Shown here: positions 58,352 through 64,000 of the stretch, piece after piece | Layout of the letters: the number at the start of each line of letters is the position of its first letter | Position numbering within the stretch: position 1 is the stretch's first letter | NCBI RefSeq assembly: GCF_030908545.1 | Contig: NZ_CP133083.1 | Span: 682,001 to 746,000, forward strand | DNA from: Nitrosomonas sp. sh817 | GTDB lineage: Bacteria > Pseudomonadota > Gammaproteobacteria > Burkholderiales > Nitrosomonadaceae | DNA length: 64,000 nt | Direction of reading: 5' to 3' | Program-made: the position numbers and the translations under genes | Notes under the pieces: model-generated | What the model saw: the letters and a program-made list of their open reading frames with translations, nothing else | The model's database searches: none | Told to the model about the DNA's origin: nothing

Positions 58352-59863
58352 ATGCCTTTCAGCCCAATCATTCTGTGGACAGATGCACTTGTCTATTTGT
58401 TTGTCTTAACAGTATTTTTTTGGGTTTGGTATGTGCGTCGGAACGAACATCTGCTGATGCCATGGAAGCGTGTAGGGCATAGCGCCAGCGGAATGTCGGC
58501 ACTGACGGTGCTGCTTTTTTTTCTGTTGGCCGGTTTGCTGGATACCGTGCATTTCCGCCCGGCGCTCGACCATAAGAGTCCGAGTGGCGAAACGATTTAC
58601 AGCGTCGAAGTATTGAGTCTGCTGGATTTAATTTTAACGCCGCTACGCACCAATGTTGAGAAAACCTATTCCGCGCCGCTGGCAACTCATTTGTACGCGA
58701 AGGAGACGATCGAATCACCGGATGGCGGGCAAGTGCGGGCCTTCGCCCGGCTGGAATTCGGCGGTTCGCATTTGCAGGATCCCGAGAAAGAGTATTTTCC
58801 GGATATTCTTGGAAGAATCGTTAAAGGCCTGGCATACGGTTTTCTGGTGTGGCTTGGCATGGCAATTTGCTTAATTTCGTATCTGTCGCGCCGCCATCAA
58901 CAAAATTTCCTTCAAAGTATGTCCGCGATCTGGCGGCGAACCAGCGAAATTCCATGGTACGCGATCCTGATCACGTTATTGATTTTGCTATTGCTGATCG
59001 GTTCCAGTGCAATGCTGGCGGTGCACTATCATGTGTTGGGTACCGATAAAGTCGGCCAGGATGTTTTGTATCAATCGCTTAAAAGCATCCGCGTTGCATT
59101 GGTGATTGGAACATTGACCACGCTGATCATGCTGCCGTTTGCTTTGCTGCTGGGGATCATGGCCGGGTATTTCCGGGGTTGGATCGACGATGTGATTCAG
59201 TATATCTATACCACGTTGAACTCGATTCCCAGCGTGCTGTTAATTGCGGCGGCGGTGCTGATGATGCAGGTTTATATCGAAACGCATGCGGAATTATTTG
59301 AAACCATTGCATCACGCGCCGATTTACGGTTGTTGTTTTTGTGCATGATTCTTGGTGTGACCAGTTGGACGAGCTTGTGCCGCTTGTTGCGCGGGGAAGC
59401 GCTTAAATTACGCGAATTGGAATACATTCAGGCGGCGCATGCGTTCGGGGTCTCGCATTGGCGCATCATCAGCCGCCATATCTTGCCGAATGTGATGCAC
59501 ATTGTGCTAATTGCAACCGTCATGGATTTCAGTGGATTGGTGCTGGCCGAGGCAGTATTGTCCTATGTTGGTGTCGGTGTCGATCCTTCGATGATCAGCT
59601 TTGGCACCATGATTAATGCCGCGCGTCTGGAGATGGCCCGGGAACCGATGGTGTGGTGGGCTTTGCTGGCAGCGTTCGGCTTTATGTTCACGCTGGTGTT
59701 GAGCGCCAATCTGTTTGCCGATGCGGTGCAAAACGCGCTGGATCCGCGTACCCGGACGTTGAAATTAAGCAGTCGTTTTTTTCAACGGTATGGAAAAGAT
59801 GAGATTTCTCCAAACAAGACTTCCGGCTCCATGACTCCGGCAGGTTCATCCAATTCGAAATGA
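58352..59863 (+). CDS. Peptide-type ABC transporter permease (DppC/OppC family) with extended N terminus
   Basis: Inner-membrane permease of 503 residues, well above the usual 300. The C-terminal 300 residues are a standard OppC-type domain: HVLGTDKVGQDVLYQSLKSIRVALVIGTL, DVIQYIYTTLNSIPSVLLI, and the coupling motif LRELEYIQAAHAFGVSHWRIISRHILPN. The first 200 residues add membrane segments at about 8-26, 48-65 and 158-180 and a periplasmic loop, with no recognised domain. The 4-bp overlap with the ATPase gene shows coupling. No second permease (DppB) or binding protein (DppA) is in the window; upstream lies pstS. Confidence 0.83.
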   Translation: MPFSPIILWTDALVYLFVLTVFFWVWYVRRNEHLLMPWKRVGHSASGMSALTVLLFFLLAGLLDTVHFRPALDHKSPSGETIYSVEVLSLLDLILTPLRTNVEKTYSAPLATHLYAKETIESPDGGQVRAFARLEFGGSHLQDPEKEYFPDILGRIVKGLAYGFLVWLGMAICLISYLSRRHQQNFLQSMSAIWRRTSEIPWYAILITLLILLLLIGSSAMLAVHYHVLGTDKVGQDVLYQSLKSIRVALVIGTLTTLIMLPFALLLGIMAGYFRGWIDDVIQYIYTTLNSIPSVLLIAAAVLMMQVYIETHAELFETIASRADLRLLFLCMILGVTSWTSLCRLLRGEALKLRELEYIQAAHAFGVSHWRIISRHILPNVMHIVLIATVMDFSGLVLAEAVLSYVGVGVDPSMISFGTMINAARLEMAREPMVWWALLAAFGFMFTLVLSANLFADAVQNALDPRTRTLKLSSRFFQRYGKDEISPNKTSGSMTPAGSSNSK

Positions 59864-61911
59864 AAACTTTGCTGGAAATAGACGATCTGGCAACGATATT
59901 GCATACCGGCAGTTTGCCAGTCCGCGCGGTCGATGGCTTGTCGTTGAATATTTTGCAAGGAGAGACATTCGCGCTGTTAGGTGAATCCGGCTGCGGCAAG
60001 TCGATGACGGCTCTGTCGGTTATGCGGTTGCTGCCGGATGTGGGTGAAATCGCCGCCGGACAGATCAGAATGCATGGCGTGGATCTTTTGCAATTGCCCG
60101 AGGCGGCTATGCGCAAGGTTCGTGGTAAGCAGATCGGCATGATTTTTCAAGAACCCATGCTGAGCCTGAACCCGGTGTTGACGATCGCCGAGCAAATTGG
60201 AGAAGTATTAGAACAGCATCTGAATCTGGCGCCGGCGGCGATGCAGGCGCGTATTCAAGAATTGCTCGAGCAAGTCGGTATTCCGGATGCGCAACGGCGC
60301 ATGCACGAATATCCGTTTCAATTTTCCGGAGGCATGAAGCAGCGCGTCATGATCGCGATGGCGTTAGCCGGTGAGCCGGAGCTGTTGATCGCCGATGAAC
60401 CGACCACTGCCCTGGATGTTACGATTCAGGCACAAGTGCTGGATTTGATGCGGCATATCCAGCGACACACGCGCATGGCAATATTATTGATTACCCATGA
60501 TTTGGGGGTGGTGGCGGAAATGGCGCAGCGCGTGGCGGTGATGTATGCCGGAGAAATCGTTGAACTGGCGCCCCGCTCGGCTTTTTTTCAGCAACCGGCG
60601 CATCCCTATTCGCAGCAATTATTCGCTTCGCTACCCGGTAAGCATAAACGCGATCAAGCGTTGACGGTAATGAACGGCGTTGTGCCGTCGTTATCTCAGC
60701 AATTCAGCGGTTGCCGTTTTGCCGACCGATGCAATCAAGTAATGGCGATTTGCCGTGAGGCGGTTCCACAATGGCATCAGCTCGATGATGCGCATCAAGT
60801 TCGTTGTCATTTGTATCAATCCGGTGTGAACCACGCCCTGCCGGTAACCGGCGTGAGTTCACCAGGGGTTGCGCTGCATACTGAAACAAATCGAACGGAA
60901 CAAGTGTTATTGCAAGTGGCGGATCTCAAAGTGCATTTCCCGGTTCACAAAGGCTTGTTCAAACGGGTGGCCGGGCATATTAAAGCGGTTGATGGCGTGT
61001 CGTTTCAAATCGCCGCCGGGAAAACGCTGGCATTGGTCGGGGAATCCGGTTGCGGTAAAACGACCATAGGCAAAAGTATTCTGCAGTTGATTCAACCCAC
61101 TGCGGGAAGTGTGCGGTTCAAAGGGCAAGAATTGACGGGCTTGAAGCGGAGCCAGTTAAAACCGGTGCGTTCGCAGTTCCAGATTATTTTCCAGGATCCC
61201 TATTCGTCATTGAATCCGCGCATGCGTATCAAGGAAATCTTGCAAGAAGGCATGAGCGCGTTGAAAGCCGGTGCCGTCAGCCCGCCAGCGAATGACGGAG
61301 GTTTACAGGACAATTCAAGCGAGCTGGAAATCGATTCGTTATTGCAACGAGTCGGATTGCCTGCTGAGGTAAAATGGCGTTATCCGCACGAATTTTCCGG
61401 TGGTCAGCGTCAGCGCATTGCCATTGCGCGTGCTTTGGCAGTGAATCCAAAACTATTGATTTGCGATGAACCGACCAGCGCTTTGGATGTTTCGGTGCAG
61501 GCGCAAATTCTGAATTTGTTAAAAACGCTGCAAAATAACTTGGGGCTTGCTTTTTTGTTTATTACCCACAATATCGCTGTTGTAGAATATTTGGCGGATG
61601 AGGTTGCTGTCATGTATCTTGGACGGATCGTCGAACGCGGGTTGATCGATGAGGTAATGGGGAGTCCCAGGCATCCCTATACCCAAGCATTGTTATCGTC
61701 GGTTCCGCGGATCGCAGCAGACGCGGATCGGCAATTTGTTCCGTTAAAAGGCGATTTGCCGTCACCGGCTGCGCCCCCGGCTGGCTGTCATTTTCATCCG
61801 CGTTGCGCGCAGGCGATGGCGGTATGCCGGGAGCGTTATCCGTCGGCCAGCTCATTCAGTGCAACGCATTCCACACACTGCTTTCTTTATTCACCCGAAC
61901 AGATTTCTTGA
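59860..61911 (+). CDS. Fused double ATPase of a peptide-type ABC transporter (DppD-DppF-like)
   Basis: A 683-residue protein with two complete nucleotide-binding domains, like GsiA or YejF. The first (about 1-330) has Walker A GESGCGKSMT, signature FSGGMKQRVMIAMALA, Walker B LLIADEPTTALD and the C-terminal CRFADRCNQ cysteine motif of the oligopeptide-type C domain. The second (about 345-683) has GESGCGKTTIGKS, FSGGQRQRIAIARALA, LLICDEPTSALD and HPRCAQAMAVC. Overlap with the permease (4 bp) and close spacing to prfC (4 bp) suggest one transcript. Substrate (di/oligopeptide or glutathione-like) unknown. Confidence 0.9.
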   Translation: MKTLLEIDDLATILHTGSLPVRAVDGLSLNILQGETFALLGESGCGKSMTALSVMRLLPDVGEIAAGQIRMHGVDLLQLPEAAMRKVRGKQIGMIFQEPMLSLNPVLTIAEQIGEVLEQHLNLAPAAMQARIQELLEQVGIPDAQRRMHEYPFQFSGGMKQRVMIAMALAGEPELLIADEPTTALDVTIQAQVLDLMRHIQRHTRMAILLITHDLGVVAEMAQRVAVMYAGEIVELAPRSAFFQQPAHPYSQQLFASLPGKHKRDQALTVMNGVVPSLSQQFSGCRFADRCNQVMAICREAVPQWHQLDDAHQVRCHLYQSGVNHALPVTGVSSPGVALHTETNRTEQVLLQVADLKVHFPVHKGLFKRVAGHIKAVDGVSFQIAAGKTLALVGESGCGKTTIGKSILQLIQPTAGSVRFKGQELTGLKRSQLKPVRSQFQIIFQDPYSSLNPRMRIKEILQEGMSALKAGAVSPPANDGGLQDNSSELEIDSLLQRVGLPAEVKWRYPHEFSGGQRQRIAIARALAVNPKLLICDEPTSALDVSVQAQILNLLKTLQNNLGLAFLFITHNIAVVEYLADEVAVMYLGRIVERGLIDEVMGSPRHPYTQALLSSVPRIAADADRQFVPLKGDLPSPAAPPAGCHFHPRCAQAMAVCRERYPSASSFSATHSTHCFLYSPEQIS

Positions 61912-61915
61912 AATT

Positions 61916-63526
61916 ATGAGTATTCAAAACGAAGTGGCGCGCCGCCGCACATTCGCTATTATTTCACATCCCGACGCCGGGAAAACCACATTGACTGAGA
62001 AGCTGCTGATGTACGCCGGGGCGATTCATATCGCGGGCAGCGTTAAAGCGCGCAAAGCCAGCCGGCATGCCACATCCGATTGGATGGAGATCGAGAAGCA
62101 GCGCGGAATCTCGGTGGCGAGTTCGGTCATGCAGATGGAATACCGCGATTGCGTCATCAATTTGCTGGATACGCCGGGCCACCAGGATTTCTCGGAAGAT
62201 ACCTACCGCGTATTGACGGCGGTTGACGCCGCGCTGATGGTGATCGATGCTGCCAATGGTGTAGAAGCGCAGACTTTGCGGTTGCTGGAGGTGTGCCGCG
62301 CCCGCAACACCCCGATCGTGACATTTGTTAACAAAATGGACCGGGAAGTGCGTGAACCGCTGGATTTGATCGATGAGATCGAGCGTACGCTCGGCATGTC
62401 GACAATCCCTTTTACCTGGCCGGTTGGCATGGGAAAGAATTTTCACGGCGTGTGCGATTTGAAGAATAACTGCATGCGGGTTTTCCAACCGGGATCCGAT
62501 CGCGTTGACAGTGATAATGAAGTGATTGCGCAATTCGACGATCCGCAAATCCGGCAGCGGTTTGGCAGGGATTTGGATGTCGCGTTGCAGGAAATCGATT
62601 TGATCAAAGGCGCATCTCCGGTTTTTGATCACGCGGCATTTCTTGCCGGCGAGCAAACACCGGTTTTCTTTGGCTCGGCGATCAATAACTTCGGCATACG
62701 GGAAATCCTCGATGCGCTGGTGGATCTCGCGCCGCCGCCGGAGTCGCGTAATGCTATTCAGCGGGAAGTGCTGCCGGATGAAAAAAAATTCTCCGGTATG
62801 GTATTCAAAATCCAAGCCAATATGAATCTTGCGCATCGCGACCGTATTGCGTTTGTGCGTGTTTGTTCCGGCCATTTCAAACGCGGCATGAATTTGAGAG
62901 TGGCGCGGAACGGCAAGGATATCCGCACCAGCACGGTGGTGTCGTTTTTGTCGCAACGGCGCGATATTCTCGAAGAAGCCTATCCCGGCGACATTATCGG
63001 CATACCGAATCATGGCACGCTGCAATTGGGCGATACATTAACCGAAGGCGAAATTTTGCAATTTACCGGTTTGCCATTCTTCGCGCCCGAGATTTTCCGT
63101 ACGGTTGAGATTGCCGACCCGCTACGCAGCAAACAACTCAAGCTGGGTTTGGCGCAGTTGGGCGAGGAAGGGGCGATCCAGGTTTTCCGTCCGCATCTCG
63201 GCAATATGCTGTTGCTCGGGGCGGTCGGCACGCTGCAATTTGAAGTGGTCGCGCACCGTTTGCAGCATGAATACGGCGTCGCGGCTCGAATCGCTTCTGC
63301 AAAATATCAACTGGCGCGATGGATTACCTGCGACGATCCGCGCGAGTTGCAACGATTCATCGAAGCCAACGCGCACCGGATTGCGTACGATGCGGTTGAT
63401 GCGCCGACCTTTCTGGCGTCGTTTGGCGCGGAACTGAGTGTAGCTCAGGAAAATTGGCCGGCGATCTGTTTCCATAAGTTGCGCGAGCATGCCGGTCTGG
63501 TTTTTCAAAACCACTTGAACGGATAA
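61916..63526 (+). CDS. prfC: Peptide chain release factor 3
   Basis: GTPase that removes RF1/RF2 from the ribosome after termination. Start at 61916, giving MSIQNEVARRRTFAIISHPDAGKTTLTEKL (536 residues). G1 is HPDAGKTT, G3 is LLDTPGHQDFSEDTYR and G4 is FVNKMDR, followed by EF-Tu-like domain II and the RF3 C-terminal domain (FRPHLGNMLLLGAVGTLQFEVVAHRLQHEYG). The frame extends upstream to 61859 but overlaps the ABC gene, so the internal ATG is preferred. Confidence 0.96.
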   Translation: MSIQNEVARRRTFAIISHPDAGKTTLTEKLLMYAGAIHIAGSVKARKASRHATSDWMEIEKQRGISVASSVMQMEYRDCVINLLDTPGHQDFSEDTYRVLTAVDAALMVIDAANGVEAQTLRLLEVCRARNTPIVTFVNKMDREVREPLDLIDEIERTLGMSTIPFTWPVGMGKNFHGVCDLKNNCMRVFQPGSDRVDSDNEVIAQFDDPQIRQRFGRDLDVALQEIDLIKGASPVFDHAAFLAGEQTPVFFGSAINNFGIREILDALVDLAPPPESRNAIQREVLPDEKKFSGMVFKIQANMNLAHRDRIAFVRVCSGHFKRGMNLRVARNGKDIRTSTVVSFLSQRRDILEEAYPGDIIGIPNHGTLQLGDTLTEGEILQFTGLPFFAPEIFRTVEIADPLRSKQLKLGLAQLGEEGAIQVFRPHLGNMLLLGAVGTLQFEVVAHRLQHEYGVAARIASAKYQLARWITCDDPRELQRFIEANAHRIAYDAVDAPTFLASFGAELSVAQENWPAICFHKLREHAGLVFQNHLNG

Positions 63527-63534
63527 CGCGAACC

Positions 63535-64000
63535 ATGACGGTTTGGCAATGGTTGCTGCTATCGTGCATGTTTCTGGCTTTGCCATTGCGCGCGGGCGAT
63601 GCATTACTGTTAAGCCATGAGAAAACAACCCGGTTTGTCGTGATCGGTGACATGCCCTATACCGATGCCGAATACGCATTGCTGGAACAACCCGGCGGCG
63701 CCCTCGCCAAAGCGATTAGAGCCACGGATCCGCCGGTTTTAATTCATTTGGGTGATTTCAAAAGGGGGCGCTTGAGTTGCAGTGACGAGCTGTTGCAAGA
63801 TCATTACCGCCAGATTGCGTTTCTAAATCCGCATAAGACAGTCTATACACCCGGCGATAACGACTGGACTGATTGTGATCGTTTTACCTTATCGGTTCGT
63901 TACGATGAGTTGGAACGATTGAGTTTCCTTCGCCAGCTTTTTTTCCATCAAGATCAATGGCAATTGACCAAGCATATTCCGGGCTTGGTCCGTCAGAGCG
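63535..64000 (+). CDS. Metallophosphoesterase-like protein, N-terminal part (runs off window)
   Basis: The first 155 residues of a protein that continues beyond the window. A signal peptide (about 1-20, LALPLRAGDA) suggests periplasmic export. Calcineurin-like metal-binding motifs are visible: FVVIGDMPY, LIHLGDFKRG and VYTPGDNDWTDCD, the last two resembling the GD and GNH/GDND motifs of the phosphoesterase family. The start ATG lies 8 bp after the prfC stop, so it may be cotranscribed. The substrate is unknown and the catalytic C-terminal histidine part is not in view. Confidence 0.75.
   Translation, partial: MTVWQWLLLSCMFLALPLRAGDALLLSHEKTTRFVVIGDMPYTDAEYALLEQPGGALAKAIRATDPPVLIHLGDFKRGRLSCSDELLQDHYRQIAFLNPHKTVYTPGDNDWTDCDRFTLSVRYDELERLSFLRQLFFHQDQWQLTKHIPGLVRQS

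Overview
The window reads as chromosome of a betaproteobacterial ammonia oxidiser, most likely Nitrosomonas or a close relative. The strongest marker is a stand-alone amoC (ammonia monooxygenase subunit C). Betaproteobacterial housekeeping blocks (dapF-DUF484-xerC-hslV-hslU, bamE/fur, rplM-rpsI-argC, holA-lptE-leuS) and several genes for inorganic-carbon uptake fit an autotroph. No rRNA, tRNA or CRISPR array was recognised.

Layout. 1-8.5 kb: the 3' end of anmK, then a minus-strand block erpA, bactofilin, DUF6776, argC, rpsI, rplM, holA, lptE, leuS. 8.5-12.9 kb: a DevBCA-type ABC exporter, dodecin, an M48 lipoprotein protease and a VOC protein. 12.9-19.2 kb: a MITE, a CheW-chemoreceptor pair and an RND pump subunit. 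19.2-23.4 kb: a fused aroK-aroB, a dGTPase and hemE. 23.4-27.1 kb: an OmpR-type two-component pair followed by sbtA-sbtB (sodium-bicarbonate symporter and its PII-like partner). 27.1-33.9 kb: plsC-like, apaH, dapB, bamE, fur, a lytic transglycosylase, mdh and a DUF5995 gene. 34.0-36.45 kb: two complete insertion sequences (IS5 and IS630 families). 36.45-41.24 kb: SulP transporter, universal stress protein, a zeta (cadmium)-class carbonic anhydrase homologue and a second SulP transporter. 41.3-53.9 kb: nucleotidyltransferase, nudB, aspS, an FmdB-type zinc ribbon, a 1099-residue membrane protein of unknown function, then hslU, hslV, xerC, DUF484, dapF, a GNAT protein and a PGPGW protein. 54.1-58.1 kb: amoC, and divergently a phosphate porin plus PstS behind a near-consensus Pho box. 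58.3-64 kb: part of a peptide ABC transporter, prfC and the start of a metallophosphatase-like gene.

The main point of interest is inorganic-carbon acquisition. The window holds sbtAB next to a two-component system, and separately two paralogous SulP transporters without a STAS domain on either side of a CDCA-like carbonic anhydrase. Together they look like a bicarbonate uptake and CO2-conversion module feeding the Calvin cycle. This is inferred from gene families and neighbourhood.

Mobile DNA has reshaped that locus. The IS630 copy sits exactly between a strong Shine-Dalgarno run and the ATG of the first SulP gene, and the IS5 copy sits further upstream in the same leader. The IS5-type termini recur as a small non-autonomous family: a 145-bp MITE before cheW, a short copy before hemE, a remnant ending pstS, and a solo end that forms the 3' end of the second SulP gene.
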